Numbered from the stretch's first letter, positions 16,964 to 26,411 are shown. The stretch is DNA of 64,000 nt from Scytonema hofmannii PCC 7110 (GCF_000346485.2 NZ_KQ976354.1:2474200-2538199); one strand, 5' to 3'. Numbers and translations are program-made. The notes: a model not told the origin generated them from the letters alone.

Positions 16964-17647
16964 ATGAAGACTGGCTATCTAAATCGGTGCGCTCGGAAAC
17001 TGACGGCGATCGCAGGTATTATTGGTGTAACGACCTTCTTTGGCGTTCCAGCGATCGCACAAGGTCAAACCATTACTCCCGACAACGCATCACCCGTGCC
17101 AATGGATAACTCCGTACCACCGACACGTGGTTCACAGTATCCTCAATCCGGTTCTGGCACACCTGGTACAAATGGTGCCACTTCTGGAAACTTGGTAGAA
17201 CTTGCCTCAACAAATCAGTCCTTCAGCACTTTGGCACAAGCTGTAGAAGCAGCAGGATTGTCTAACACACTTGCTAGTGGTGACTATACCGTCTTTGCAC
17301 CAACAGACGAAGCTTTCAACAATTCTTTACCTCAAGGGGCTGTAGAATTTTTGCTCAGACCTGAGAACAGAACTCTTTTACGCCAAGTTCTCACCTATCA
17401 TGTTGTACCTGGCGAAGTAACTTCCAACGAATTAGCAACTGGATCAGTAACTACACTAGGGGGTGGGGTAGCAGTTCGCGTAACTCCCGAAAGAGTGATT
17501 GTAAATGATGGTAGTGTCGTGCAACCCGATATTCGTGCAAATAATGGAGTGATCCACGCAGTTAACCGCGTACTACTTCCTCAACAACTGCGGCAGACCA
17601 TTGCTTCTCGCTTAGAGACACAGCAACCAAACCAAGCTCCTCAATAG
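16964..17647 (+). CDS. Exported fasciclin (FAS1) domain protein
   Basis: The 227-residue product has a signal peptide (LTAIAGIIGVTTFFGVPAIAQ), a low-complexity linker rich in P, G, S and T, then one FAS1 domain. FAS1 is recognised from FSTLAQAVEAAGLSNTLASG, YTVFAPTDEAFNNSLPQG, LRQVLTYHVVPGEV and the H2 box GVIHAVNRVLLP. Such proteins mediate adhesion at the cell surface or in the matrix. The ATG at 16964 was chosen over an upstream TTG (16937) because AGGAGA lies just before it. A stem-loop follows the stop codon. Confidence 0.88.
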   Translation: MKTGYLNRCARKLTAIAGIIGVTTFFGVPAIAQGQTITPDNASPVPMDNSVPPTRGSQYPQSGSGTPGTNGATSGNLVELASTNQSFSTLAQAVEAAGLSNTLASGDYTVFAPTDEAFNNSLPQGAVEFLLRPENRTLLRQVLTYHVVPGEVTSNELATGSVTTLGGGVAVRVTPERVIVNDGSVVQPDIRANNGVIHAVNRVLLPQQLRQTIASRLETQQPNQAPQ

Positions 17648-17666
17648 GATAGACTTCTTAATTCTG

Positions 17667-17692
17667 CCTGCTAAACCCGAAGGCTTAGCAGG
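17667..17692 (+). terminator. Stem-loop after the fasciclin gene
   Basis: An inverted repeat (CCTGCTAAnCC, loop CGAA, GGnTTAGCAGG) lies 20 bp after the stop. It has no strong T-run, so termination efficiency is uncertain. Confidence 0.5.
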
Positions 17693-17847
17693 ATACCCTA
17701 ATTTGAGAATTTACTTTGGTGTAGAGATAATTAAACAAAATATGTATAGGGATATACTGATTTTTTTGTCCCTGAGCCTACAATGAAGGAAAAACTAAGC
17801 CTTTTATAATATCATTAAAAATAAAGTTTAGAGATTGGGTGAAGACA

Positions 17848-18219
17848 ATGAATACTGGAACTATCGCTGCCTTAACTGCTATGGCAGCAATTATCGGTGC
17901 ATGGGGTGCAGCTTACGGGCAATCTTCGCAGAAACCTCAATCCAACCAAGAAAAATATACCATTCAGGGTGGCTCTTTGACGGGGATCGGCAATAGATCT
18001 GCTGAAAACGACTACTCAAGATTTTTTTCAGACATAAATTCAGGTGGCACTGCAAGGACAAATGTTCAAGTAGCTCCAACGGGTATCATACCACTAAGCG
18101 ATCGCGTTGAATTGCGTCAGAATGAGAGGTTTAACCCAAATAACGTAATTATACCACAAGGTGGAAATGAGCCATTTGATAGTGGAAACGCAGTGGAAGT
18201 TCAAGTGACACCCAGGTAG
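17848..18219 (+). CDS. Small exported protein of unknown function
   Basis: The 123-residue product starts with a hydrophobic signal sequence (TIAALTAMAAIIGAWGAAYGQ). The mature part is polar and rich in N, S, Q and G, with no recognised domain. The ATG at 17848 was preferred over a GTG at 17839 because GGTGA lies at good spacing before it. A strong stem-loop follows at 18297. The gene lies in the same direction as the fasciclin gene, about 200 bp downstream. Confidence 0.65.
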   Translation: MNTGTIAALTAMAAIIGAWGAAYGQSSQKPQSNQEKYTIQGGSLTGIGNRSAENDYSRFFSDINSGGTARTNVQVAPTGIIPLSDRVELRQNERFNPNNVIIPQGGNEPFDSGNAVEVQVTPR

Positions 18220-18534
18220 AACTCCTTGATTTCACGTAGCGTTTTTCAGCAAAAAGGTGACCAAAGTTTTGGAAAATCTCTATCAGTTGTGTGACTCCCT
18301 CCAGATTTTAGGCTTCAGCTTAAAATCTGGAGGGACACTTATATATTGAGAGCAAGAAAAATATTAAGTCGCAATCATCTCACGAGGCAAGGGATGATAC
18401 TCTTTTTATATGTTACGCAAGTAAATCTCCCGCGATCGCAATTTACTAGTGGAAAACTGTCCTGTACTTACGGGTAACCATCTGCTAGTAATAGAGGTTT
18501 CCTTCGCGCACGTAAATATAGAGGAGGGCAAAAA
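18220..18534. other. Intergenic region
   Basis: No gene is supported. It contains the stem-loop at 18297-18334 and, further on, the promoter region of the phosphatase gene, with a GAGGAGG ribosome site just before 18535. Confidence 0.5.
18297..18334 (+). terminator. Strong stem-loop, probable terminator
   Basis: A perfect 14-bp inverted repeat (CCCTCCAGATTTTA and its complement) with a 10-base loop lies 78 bp after the preceding stop codon. The downstream T content is low, so it may also act as an RNA stabiliser. Confidence 0.6.
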
Positions 18535-19887
18535 GTGACCCGTGTAATTATTGTGCGTCACGGTCAAAGCACATACAACGCCGAAAAACGCATACAAGGA
18601 CGTACTGATGCATCCAAGCTCACAGAACAAGGTTGTGCTGATTCAAGTAAAGCGGGCAAGGCTCTTGCTAATATCGTATTTAGCGCAATATACACTAGTC
18701 CCCTACAACGAGCTAAAGACACAGCAGAGACTATCCGCAATGAATTAGCCAATCATTCCGAACAAAGTCCTCTTCCTCAAACTTCTGAGAAATTGTTGGA
18801 AATTGACCTTCCTTTATGGCAAGGATTGGCAACTGCTGAAGTCAACGAGAAGTTTGCCGAAGACTACCGCATTTGGAAGGAAACTCCGGATCGACTCCAA
18901 ATGTTGGTTCAAAACGGTGAAGAAACAAGAGAATTCTTTCCTGTCCTAGCTTTATACGAACAAGCGCGTCAGTTTTGGCAAGAAGTTTTACACCGCCATC
19001 AAGGCGAAACTATTCTTATTGTTGGACATAATGGTATTAATCGTGCTTTGATTAGCACGGCACTCTCCATTCCCCCATCTCGCTACCATTCCATACAACA
19101 ATCCAACTGCAACATTAGCGTCCTCAATTTTTCTGGTGGATTAGGAGAATCAGTCCAACTAGAATCCCTCAATCAAACCCAACATCTTGGAGAAACGTTC
19201 CCCTCTTTAAGACCCAATCATCAAGGGGTAAGATTATTATTGGTGCGCCATGGCGAAACTGAGTGGAACCGCCAAACGAGATTTCAGGGTCAAATTGATG
19301 TTCCTCTGAATGACAATGGCAGACAGCAAGCCCAGAAAGCCGCCCAATTTCTCAAAGATGTCGCCATTGATTTTGCTGTTAGCAGCCCAATGCTGCGTCC
19401 TAAAGAAACAGCAGAAATTATTTTGGCACTCCATCCCAATCTAGAATTGGCTCTCTATGATGGTTTGAGAGAAATCAGCCACGGGCTTTGGGAAGGAAAA
19501 TTAGAAAAAGAAATAGACCAAGAGTTTCCTGGCGAGTTGCATCGTTGGCGTACAACACCAGCCCAAGTGCAAATGCCAGAAGGGGAAAATTTGCAGCAAG
19601 TTTGGGATCGTGCTGTTGTCGCATGGCAATCTATTGTAGAAACAGCATTGGCAAAGGGTCTCAAAACCGGATTAGTTGTTGCTCACGATGCAACTAATAA
19701 AACTTTGCTCTGCCATATTCTAGGTTTGTCATCAGAACAATTCTGGAATTTCCGTCAGGGGAATGGTGCAGTTAGCGTTATTGATTACCCCTTGGGCGCT
19801 AATGGTTTGCCAGTACTGCAAGCAATGAACATTACCGCTCACTTAGGTGGAGGTGTGTTGGATAAAACAGCAGCAGGAGCGTTGTAG
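18535..19887 (+). CDS. Tandem histidine phosphatase (phosphoglycerate mutase-like)
   Basis: The 450-residue protein holds two complete histidine-phosphatase domains. The first has VRHGQSTYNAEKRIQGR (His9) and a second catalytic His in VGHNGINRAL; the second, from about 232, has VRHGETEWNRQTRFQGQ and VVAHDATNKTLL. Cyanobacterial proteins of this tandem form are annotated as GpmB-like, but substrate choice cannot be read from sequence. A GTG start at 18535 is preceded by GAGGAGG. It lies upstream of the dihydroorotase homologue in the same direction. Confidence 0.88.
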   Translation: MTRVIIVRHGQSTYNAEKRIQGRTDASKLTEQGCADSSKAGKALANIVFSAIYTSPLQRAKDTAETIRNELANHSEQSPLPQTSEKLLEIDLPLWQGLATAEVNEKFAEDYRIWKETPDRLQMLVQNGEETREFFPVLALYEQARQFWQEVLHRHQGETILIVGHNGINRALISTALSIPPSRYHSIQQSNCNISVLNFSGGLGESVQLESLNQTQHLGETFPSLRPNHQGVRLLLVRHGETEWNRQTRFQGQIDVPLNDNGRQQAQKAAQFLKDVAIDFAVSSPMLRPKETAEIILALHPNLELALYDGLREISHGLWEGKLEKEIDQEFPGELHRWRTTPAQVQMPEGENLQQVWDRAVVAWQSIVETALAKGLKTGLVVAHDATNKTLLCHILGLSSEQFWNFRQGNGAVSVIDYPLGANGLPVLQAMNITAHLGGGVLDKTAAGAL

Positions 19888-19985
19888 CATATTTAGCAGA
19901 GCGTCTAAAAAACTGTAAACTTGTACAAGCTGATATTTGAATAAATGCAAGTTGATAGCTAATAGCTAATGGCTAATTAGATAAA

Positions 19986-21278
19986 ATGACAAGCGAACTG
20001 CTACAACAAGTAAGGGTTATTGACCCGGTTTCTGGGATTGACCGCATTACTGATGTGCTCATTAACGATGGCTTAATTAGGTTTGTTGCTGAGAACATTT
20101 CTGATTTGCCAAATGATACCCACATCAACAATTGTCAGGGTTTAGTTCTGGGACCGGGATTGGTGGATTTATACAGTCACTCTGGGGAACCTGGGTTTGA
20201 AGAACGGGAAAGTCTCCTTTCTCTCATGCAAGCTGCCTCTGCTGGAGGTTTTACAAGAATTAATATATTACCTGATACATCCCCATCTGTTGATGACCCC
20301 TCTGTTGTTGCACAGTTGTTGCAGAAAAGCAAAAAACACAGAGATATTTCCCCTGTTCCTCACTTCCCCCTTCCTCTCGTTCACGTTTGGGGTGCAATTA
20401 CTGAGAAAGTGACTGGCAAGCAAATGACCGAATTGGCAGATTTAGCCGCCGCAGGAGTGGTTGGTTTTACTGATGGTCAGCCTTGGGAAAATTTTGCATT
20501 GGTGCGGCGAGTGTTGGAATATCTCCAACCTTTAGGGAAGCCCGTGGCGTTTTACTGCTGCGATCCTGAGTTGAAGGGAAATGGGGTAGTACGGGAAGGT
20601 TTAGACGCTATCAGGTTGGGGTTGCCTTTTATACCTGCGAGTGCTGAAGCCTCTGCCATTGCTGCTTTACTGGAATTAGCTTCTCCCATAGGCGTACCAA
20701 TACACATTATGCGTGTTTCTACTGCTCGTAGTGTTGAACTTATTACTTCAGCAAAAGCTAGTGGCGTGCCTGTGACTGCTAGTACAACTTGGATGCATCT
20801 TTTATTGGATACAAAAGCAGTGAAAAGTTACGATCCGAGCCTGCGTTTGGAACCACCTTTAGGAAATTCGCAAGATTTAGCGGCGTTGCGGCAAGGAGTA
20901 AAAACAGGTGCGCTCGATGCGATCGCTATTGACCACTCGCCCTACACTTATGAGGAAAAAACTGTTGCCTTTGCTGAAGCCCCACCAGGTGCAATTGGTT
21001 TTGAATTAGCATTACCTTTTCTATGGCAGTATCTAGTGGAAAGTGGGGAATGGACGGCTGTAGAATTGTGGAGAGCTTTAAGTACCCGTCCCGCAGAGTG
21101 CTTGCAACAAAAACCCAGTGCGATCGCACCAGGGCAACAAGTAGAAATGATTTTATTCGATCCCCAGGAAAGCTGGAAAGTTGAAAAGAAAAATCTTTAC
21201 ACGCTTTCAACTAATACGCCTTGGTTGGGTCAACAAATTCAAGGTCGTGTTATACGGACAGTGACCAGTGACCAGTGA
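19986..21278 (+). CDS. Dihydroorotase homologue with altered metal site
   Basis: The 430-residue protein aligns over its whole length with class I dihydroorotases (VLGPGLVDLYSHSGEPGFEERE, ASAGGFTRINILPDTSP). Several metal ligands of the active enzyme differ. The HxH motif is YSH (Tyr63, His65), the following Arg is Gly67, the HxxH region reads HIMRVST with Arg243, and the late DHAPH is DHSPY (Asp316). It may be a non-catalytic partner of aspartate transcarbamoylase, like the PyrC' proteins, or a repurposed amidohydrolase. The C-terminal TVTSDQ and stop are read from the heptamer repeat that follows. Confidence 0.85.
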   Translation: MTSELLQQVRVIDPVSGIDRITDVLINDGLIRFVAENISDLPNDTHINNCQGLVLGPGLVDLYSHSGEPGFEERESLLSLMQAASAGGFTRINILPDTSPSVDDPSVVAQLLQKSKKHRDISPVPHFPLPLVHVWGAITEKVTGKQMTELADLAAAGVVGFTDGQPWENFALVRRVLEYLQPLGKPVAFYCCDPELKGNGVVREGLDAIRLGLPFIPASAEASAIAALLELASPIGVPIHIMRVSTARSVELITSAKASGVPVTASTTWMHLLLDTKAVKSYDPSLRLEPPLGNSQDLAALRQGVKTGALDAIAIDHSPYTYEEKTVAFAEAPPGAIGFELALPFLWQYLVESGEWTAVELWRALSTRPAECLQQKPSAIAPGQQVEMILFDPQESWKVEKKNLYTLSTNTPWLGQQIQGRVIRTVTSDQ

Positions 21279-21313
21279 CCAGTGACCAGTGACCAGTGAC
21301 CAGTGACCAGTGA
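21259..21313. repeat. Heptamer tandem repeat (CAGTGAC)x7-8
   Basis: This is the longest array of this unit in the window. It supplies the stop codon (TGA in CAGTGAC) and last four residues of the dihydroorotase homologue. Confidence 0.95.
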
Positions 21314-21402
21314 GATTGAGTACTATCCTTAACTCGTTTCTACAGGAAATTTTTTCAAAAATTAACAATACTAGAGTACCATAATGTTGTAATATGCACA
21401 GA

Positions 21403-21442
21403 AAAGGGACGCATCCAAGTTCCCGCGAGGATACGTCCCTTT
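21403..21442. repeat. Stem-loop between the dihydroorotase homologue and the next gene
   Basis: AAAGGGACG.ATCC pairs with GGAT.CGTCCCTTT around a 12-base loop, with one mismatch in the stem. It could terminate the upstream transcript, but no T-run follows. Confidence 0.55.
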
Positions 21443-21480
21443 AAAAGAATAAAAAACTAAAATTCTGGAGTCATCATAAC

Positions 21481-22173
21481 ATGAACAACATCCTAGAAAC
21501 AGATCAGTATGCGGATTTTTCACAAACGATCGCAGAAGAATTTCATCATTTCGTTGAGTGGGCTTTAATAAAGGAGCAAAACCCCGTAGAAGAGGTTATC
21601 GGCGAGCTTCACTACTGTAGTTTCTCAACTCTGTACGGAATTGCTCAAATGGGGCAACATTTAGCTTTTCTCAAAGAGAAGCTAAAGCCGAAACAATATG
21701 AAGAAGCGATCGCATCCACTCTTGGATGGGCATCAGGGATTGCCAACAGGATTTTGAAGTTAGCCCCTGTGCTTGGTGAGTTTACCCTGAAGCAACTTCA
21801 AGAAATTGAAGGAAATCTTGACCTGCAAGTACTTTACAAACTAGCAGCAGGGAGAGTATCGCTAGAGATAATTAAAGAAACACTTCTAAAAGCTTGTAGT
21901 GCAAGGGTTTCAAAAAAAGATATTCCGAAACAGCTAAGAAAAAAGCCTACGCCTTGGAGGTATGTAGGCAATGGTCGCGAATATCAACCACCAAGAATCT
22001 CTGAGAGATTTGGTATAGTTATTGAACAGTTATTTCAAGAAACGCTAATACCTCGACGATTGCTGATTGAGCAGGCAATTGAGTCAATAATGGATGCTCA
22101 GCAAAAGGCTCAATTGGAACTCATGGAATATATTGAGTCGCAATTCCAAGAAAATAAAGCTTATGTTCTTTAA
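21481..22173 (+). CDS. Hypothetical helical protein
   Basis: This 230-residue soluble protein has no signal peptide and no domain I can name. It is predicted to be largely helical (HLAFLKEKLKPKQYEEAI, LGEFTLKQLQEIEGNLDLQVLYKLAAGRVS), a style common among DNA-associated accessory proteins of plasmids and islands. A basic segment (KKDIPKQLRKKPTPWR) precedes a C-terminal helical region. It is flanked by repeats on both sides and shares no operon with its neighbours, which suggests an accessory gene. Confidence 0.7.
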   Translation: MNNILETDQYADFSQTIAEEFHHFVEWALIKEQNPVEEVIGELHYCSFSTLYGIAQMGQHLAFLKEKLKPKQYEEAIASTLGWASGIANRILKLAPVLGEFTLKQLQEIEGNLDLQVLYKLAAGRVSLEIIKETLLKACSARVSKKDIPKQLRKKPTPWRYVGNGREYQPPRISERFGIVIEQLFQETLIPRRLLIEQAIESIMDAQQKAQLELMEYIESQFQENKAYVL

Positions 22174-22247
22174 AGCTTGCTCGAGCTAAAACGGGCGAGA
22201 CGCCCGTTCCACGGGACAATTATTTGTTCCACAATCCGTGAAAACCG

Positions 22248-23831
22248 CTATAAAACTTTCAATAACTCTTCTGTCTGTCGTGGCTGAACCAGTGTATTCG
22301 CGCACAGAATACCAGAAGCAGCTACAGCTGGTACACCAATTCCAGGCATAGTGCTATCACCTACACGGTACAAACCCTGTATTGGTGTTTGTGTTCCTGG
22401 AAACATCCCCTTACCTGCCTCAATTGCAGGACCGTAAGTTCCGCGATCCCTTCGCAAATAATGAGCGTGAGTTAAAGGTGTACCGATGAGTTCTAACACC
22501 ACACGTTCCCTAATATCTGGGATAATTCGTTCTAAGGCTCGATATAAAGTTTGGGCTTTTTCCTGCTTCTTCTGTTCGTAACCATTATTCCGTTCCCACC
22601 CAGTAAAAGGTTCCAAAGTATAGGCGTGAATCACGTGATGACCGAATGGCGCTAACGTTGCATCCCAAACGCTAGGAATAGATATCATACAAGTATTTCC
22701 GGGTACTGTGATATCTTTATGACCATCATGAACAACTACATGATGCCCTGTTAAATTTTCTAAAGCCTCAGCACGAATGCCTAAATGCAAGTGCATAAAA
22801 CTGTCAACAGCAGGTGTACTTAAAGCTGTTTTGCAGAAAGATGGAGGCAAATCTTCAGGTTGCAGCAGATGAGAGTACGTATCCCAAAGACTAGCATTGG
22901 AAATAACCACAGGTGCTTTTAGTGTTTGACCGGTTTTCAGGCGCACACCAGTAACCCTATGTAGAGACGCGCCATGGCGCGTCTTATCTTGTTGCGCCTT
23001 ATCATGCGTCTTGTCATCTCGCGTCTTACCATGAAACGTCTCTACAAGAATTTGCTCAACGTGATGACCCAATAATAATTCACCGCCCCAACGTTCCAGT
23101 CCCCGAACCAAAGCCTTGACAATTGCGTCACTTCCACCTGTGGGATACTCCACATGAGTACGGGAACGTTCACCCAACATAAAAGCTACTTCAGGGGCAA
23201 TAGTGCCATGTGCTTTTAAACCAGATAACAGAAAACATTCCAAATCAATCAGCTGCCTTACCCAAGGATCTTTTACTGTTGCATCCATCACACTACCTGC
23301 AGAAGATTGCACAAGTGGCAAGTTAGGTAACATCTTGAATAAAGATGGTAAGTACCGCCCAATCAACACAAGCACTAACTGCCAATCAGCCCTCAAAACC
23401 AAAGAAGGAATATCCTTCATCGCTTCGTACAGAGGTAACAAGCGGTCTGCAAATTGCTTCCACTCCCTAGCACCTTGGGGTGTTCTTTTAGCTATTTCTT
23501 CACAATAACGTTCCGCATTACTGTAAACGGGAAAAGAAATATTTGGCAAGTGATAATGACCAAGGGGGTCATAAGCTACAGTTTGTAAAGATTCGCCTAG
23601 AGCATCTAAAACCTGTTTTACAGGATTTAAACTCTTGGCACCAGTCAGACCACAATAGAATGAAGGACCAGAATCAAATTCAAACCCCCGTCTTTTAAAG
23701 CTATGTGCAGCGCCTCCTGGAACTGTATGGCTTTCACAAACAACAACCCGCTTACCATAACGAGCAAGTAATGCAGCAGCAGTTAACCCGCCAATACCAC
23801 TTCCAATGACTATGACATCGATATTTTCCAT
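22248..23831 (-). CDS. CrtI/CrtH-like FAD-dependent oxidoreductase
   Basis: The 527-residue flavoprotein starts with a dinucleotide-binding fold (VIVIGSGIGGLTAAALLARYG, then a Glu in VVCESH) and continues as a phytoene desaturase/carotene isomerase-like enzyme (GGAAHSFKRRGFEFDSGPS). The C-terminal FAD motif GLYRVGDSTMPGIGVPAVAASG is present. The substrate is not evident; cyanobacteria have several such paralogues. Residues about 263-290 (HGKTRDDKTHDKAQQDKTRHG) are hydrophilic and repeat-like. They are encoded by a palindromic repeat at 22961-23045 that has entered the gene without breaking the frame. Confidence 0.85.
   Translation of the reverse strand: MENIDVIVIGSGIGGLTAAALLARYGKRVVVCESHTVPGGAAHSFKRRGFEFDSGPSFYCGLTGAKSLNPVKQVLDALGESLQTVAYDPLGHYHLPNISFPVYSNAERYCEEIAKRTPQGAREWKQFADRLLPLYEAMKDIPSLVLRADWQLVLVLIGRYLPSLFKMLPNLPLVQSSAGSVMDATVKDPWVRQLIDLECFLLSGLKAHGTIAPEVAFMLGERSRTHVEYPTGGSDAIVKALVRGLERWGGELLLGHHVEQILVETFHGKTRDDKTHDKAQQDKTRHGASLHRVTGVRLKTGQTLKAPVVISNASLWDTYSHLLQPEDLPPSFCKTALSTPAVDSFMHLHLGIRAEALENLTGHHVVVHDGHKDITVPGNTCMISIPSVWDATLAPFGHHVIHAYTLEPFTGWERNNGYEQKKQEKAQTLYRALERIIPDIRERVVLELIGTPLTHAHYLRRDRGTYGPAIEAGKGMFPGTQTPIQGLYRVGDSTMPGIGVPAVAASGILCANTLVQPRQTEELLKVL
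22961..23045. repeat. Palindromic repeat embedded in frame in the CrtI-like gene
   Basis: The element starts GTAGAGACG and ends CGTCTCTAC, with inner palindrome GACGCGCCATGGCGCGTC and several degenerate copies of a GCGTCTTxTC unit. The GTAGAGACG...CGTCTCTAC type is a well-known intergenic repeat in cyanobacteria; here it is translated. Confidence 0.85.
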
Positions 23832-23942
23832 TTTTGTTAGTAGTTAGTAGTTAGTAGTTTATCTCCCACTAACCATGTAGGGGCGCAATCAATGCCTTGC
23901 ACCTCTACTAACCACTAACCACTAACTAGTGACCAATGACCA

Positions 23943-24725
23943 ATGACCAAACCATTGATTGAACTAAAAGGCATTTCTAAGTCTTTTGGTAGCAATAAAG
24001 TATTAGATAATGTAGATTTGACGATTGACCGAGGAGATGCACTGGGAATTATAGGTCCTAGCGGTACTGGTAAATCAACAATTCTACGAGTGATTGCTGG
24101 ATTGCTTTCTCCTGATGAAGGAGAGATTTACATAGAAGGAGAACGGCGACAGGGTTTGATTGAAGATGCTACCGATCCAGTTGGTATCGGTATGGTATTT
24201 CAACAAGCAGCATTGTTTGATTCTTTGACAGTTGAGGAAAATGTGGGTTTTTTACTCTATCAACACTCAAAACTGTCTCATCAACGGGTTCGAGAACTGG
24301 TTGCTGAAAAATTAGAAATGGTTGGGTTGGGAGGAATAAGCAACCTTTATCCAGCCGAACTTTCTGGTGGTATGAGAAAACGGGTTAGTTTTGCTCGTGC
24401 TATCATGTCTAATCCCGATAGTTCCAAAGATACTCCAGAGGTTTTGCTATACGATGAACCAACAGCCGGACTCGATCCCATTGCTTCGACGGTGATAGAA
24501 GATTTAATCCGGCATTTGCAATCTACACAAGGAGTTTGTAGCACTTATGCTATCGTAACCCACCAAGAGAGCACTATTCGTCGCACGGCTGATAGATTGG
24601 TGTTTCTTTATCAAGGTAAAGTGCAATGGCAAGGTACCGTTAGTGAATTGGATAAAACAGACCATCCTTTGATTAGACAATTTATGAGCGGAAGCGTAAC
24701 TGGACCAATTCAGGTTATCGGCTAG
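23943..24725 (+). CDS. MlaF-like ABC transporter ATP-binding protein
   Basis: The 260-residue ATPase has Walker A GPSGTGKST, signature ELSGGMRKR and Walker B VLLYDEPTAGLDP, a pattern typical of MlaF/Ttg2A ATPases in lipid-transport systems. It sits directly upstream of an MlaD-type protein, so the pair probably moves phospholipids or other lipids between the membranes. A permease (MlaE) is not next to them. The ATG lies inside a short heptamer array (CAATGAC units), so the array supplies the start codon. Confidence 0.9.
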   Translation: MTKPLIELKGISKSFGSNKVLDNVDLTIDRGDALGIIGPSGTGKSTILRVIAGLLSPDEGEIYIEGERRQGLIEDATDPVGIGMVFQQAALFDSLTVEENVGFLLYQHSKLSHQRVRELVAEKLEMVGLGGISNLYPAELSGGMRKRVSFARAIMSNPDSSKDTPEVLLYDEPTAGLDPIASTVIEDLIRHLQSTQGVCSTYAIVTHQESTIRRTADRLVFLYQGKVQWQGTVSELDKTDHPLIRQFMSGSVTGPIQVIG

Positions 24726-24728
24726 AAC

Positions 24729-24799
24729 GATTTTGGATTTTAGATTTTAGATTTTGGATTGGTCTTCAATCCAAAATCTAAAATCCAAAGTCTAAAATT
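24729..24799. repeat. Heptamer array with dyad symmetry (ATTTTGG/CCAAAAT)
   Basis: Units of ATTTTGG and ATTTTAG are followed by their complement (CCAAAAT, CTAAAAT), forming a long hairpin between the MlaF and MlaD genes. It could attenuate or terminate transcription between them. Confidence 0.8.
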
Positions 24800-24818
24800 T
24801 ATAGAGAGGAGAATTGAT

Positions 24819-26411
24819 ATGCGATCGCGAACATTTCGAGAAGGTTCTGTAGGACTATTACTTTTACTAGGATTGGGTGTATTCGGTCTAATTTTCGTAT
24901 GGTTAAATAGAGTGAATGCTGGACGCAATTCCTACAAAGCTGTTGTTGAATTTGCTAATGCTGGAGGAATGCAAAAAGGCGCAGTTGTCCGGTATCGTGG
25001 TGTTAAAGTAGGCAGAATCTCCGACATTAGACCCGGTCCAAATAATGTTGAAGTGGAAATCGAAATTGGCGATCCCAACCTCATTATTCCCAGTGATGTA
25101 AAAGTTGAAGCCAATCAATCGGGGTTGATTAGCGAAAGTGTTGTTGATATTACACCAAAAACGAAATTGATCCCCTCTAGTAATTTTACTAAACCCTTGG
25201 ACAAAAATTGCAATTCCCAAATAATTGTTTGTAATGGCTCTCGGTTAAAAGGTCAAATTGGCATCAGTCTTGACGAACTTATTCGCACGACAACAGATTT
25301 AGCCACTCTATACACGAATCCACAATTTTATAAAAATGTTAATAAAGCTGTGGAAAACACTGCAGTTGCGGCAGAAAGTGTTGCTCAATTAAGCCGCAAT
25401 CTTAATGTTTTAAGCAAAAGCTTACAACAACAAGTCAATGGCATTTCCGAAACAACAGAGACAATTCAACAAGCCACAACTCAACTAACGTCATCTACTA
25501 CTACAACTTTAAATCAACTTAGTACATCCACTACTCAAACCTTAAACCAGATTAGTAAAACGGCGGGTCAGTTTAGTGGTACTGCAGGGCAATTTGGTGA
25601 GACTGCTAGGGAAATCCGTTTAACAGCGAATCAAGCTAATAAACTGATTAACAACCTTGATACCGTGCTCATAGACAACCGTTCTTCACTGGTTGCCGCA
25701 TTAAATAATATTACTGAAACGAGTAATGCGTTGCGTCAAACAGTGACCAGCTTATCACCTACTGTCAATCGCGTTACCCAAGGGCAATTACTGCAAAATT
25801 TAGAAACTCTCTCAGCAAACGCCGCACAAGCTTCTGCCAACTTGCGCGATGTTACCAATACTCTCAACAATTCCAACAATTTATTAGTACTGCAACAAAC
25901 TCTAGATTCTGCACGAGTAACGTTTGAGAATACCCAGAAAATCACATCCGATTTAGATGAATTGACAGGAGACCCAGCTTTTCGGCAAAACCTCCGACAA
26001 CTTGTTAATGGTTTAAGTAGCTTGGTGTCTTCCACACAGCAAATGCAGCAGGAAGTACGCGTTGCGACTACTTTGGATTCAATCAAAGCTGTCGTTCATA
26101 ATTCTCATATTGCAACTCCCCCCACAAGTACAAAGATACCACAGATGAAGTTTAACATTCCATTAGATAGCGATCGCAGTCCCATGAAAACCTCTCTACC
26201 AACATCAATTACCTTTACTACTGATACTCCAAGCACAAATCAGCAGCCAATCGTGATTGATGAGGTCGTACCTACGGTGATAAAAAGTTTTGACAAACAA
26301 CCCCAGCAACCTCAACAACCTCAAAATGCGATAACTTCTATCAATTCCCCTTCATCCCAAGAAAATCTTTTAAAACAACTCAGACAGCATCGTGAAGGTG
26401 TGAGGGAGTAG
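24819..26411 (+). CDS. MlaD family lipid-binding protein
   Basis: The 530-residue protein has an N-terminal membrane anchor (VGLLLLLGLGVFGLIFVWL), an MCE/MlaD domain (about 35-120: FANAGGMQKGAVVRYRGVKVGRI, VEVEIEIGDPNLIIPSDVKVEANQSG), then a long Thr/Asn/Gln-rich helical region to about 430 and a disordered tail. Such proteins form hexameric rings that carry lipids across the periplasm. The ATG at 24819 has GAGAGGAG upstream; an earlier ATG at 24759 lies in the repeat. The stop TAG is part of a GGAGTAG heptamer array. Confidence 0.88.
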   Translation: MRSRTFREGSVGLLLLLGLGVFGLIFVWLNRVNAGRNSYKAVVEFANAGGMQKGAVVRYRGVKVGRISDIRPGPNNVEVEIEIGDPNLIIPSDVKVEANQSGLISESVVDITPKTKLIPSSNFTKPLDKNCNSQIIVCNGSRLKGQIGISLDELIRTTTDLATLYTNPQFYKNVNKAVENTAVAAESVAQLSRNLNVLSKSLQQQVNGISETTETIQQATTQLTSSTTTTLNQLSTSTTQTLNQISKTAGQFSGTAGQFGETAREIRLTANQANKLINNLDTVLIDNRSSLVAALNNITETSNALRQTVTSLSPTVNRVTQGQLLQNLETLSANAAQASANLRDVTNTLNNSNNLLVLQQTLDSARVTFENTQKITSDLDELTGDPAFRQNLRQLVNGLSSLVSSTQQMQQEVRVATTLDSIKAVVHNSHIATPPTSTKIPQMKFNIPLDSDRSPMKTSLPTSITFTTDTPSTNQQPIVIDEVVPTVIKSFDKQPQQPQQPQNAITSINSPSSQENLLKQLRQHREGVRE

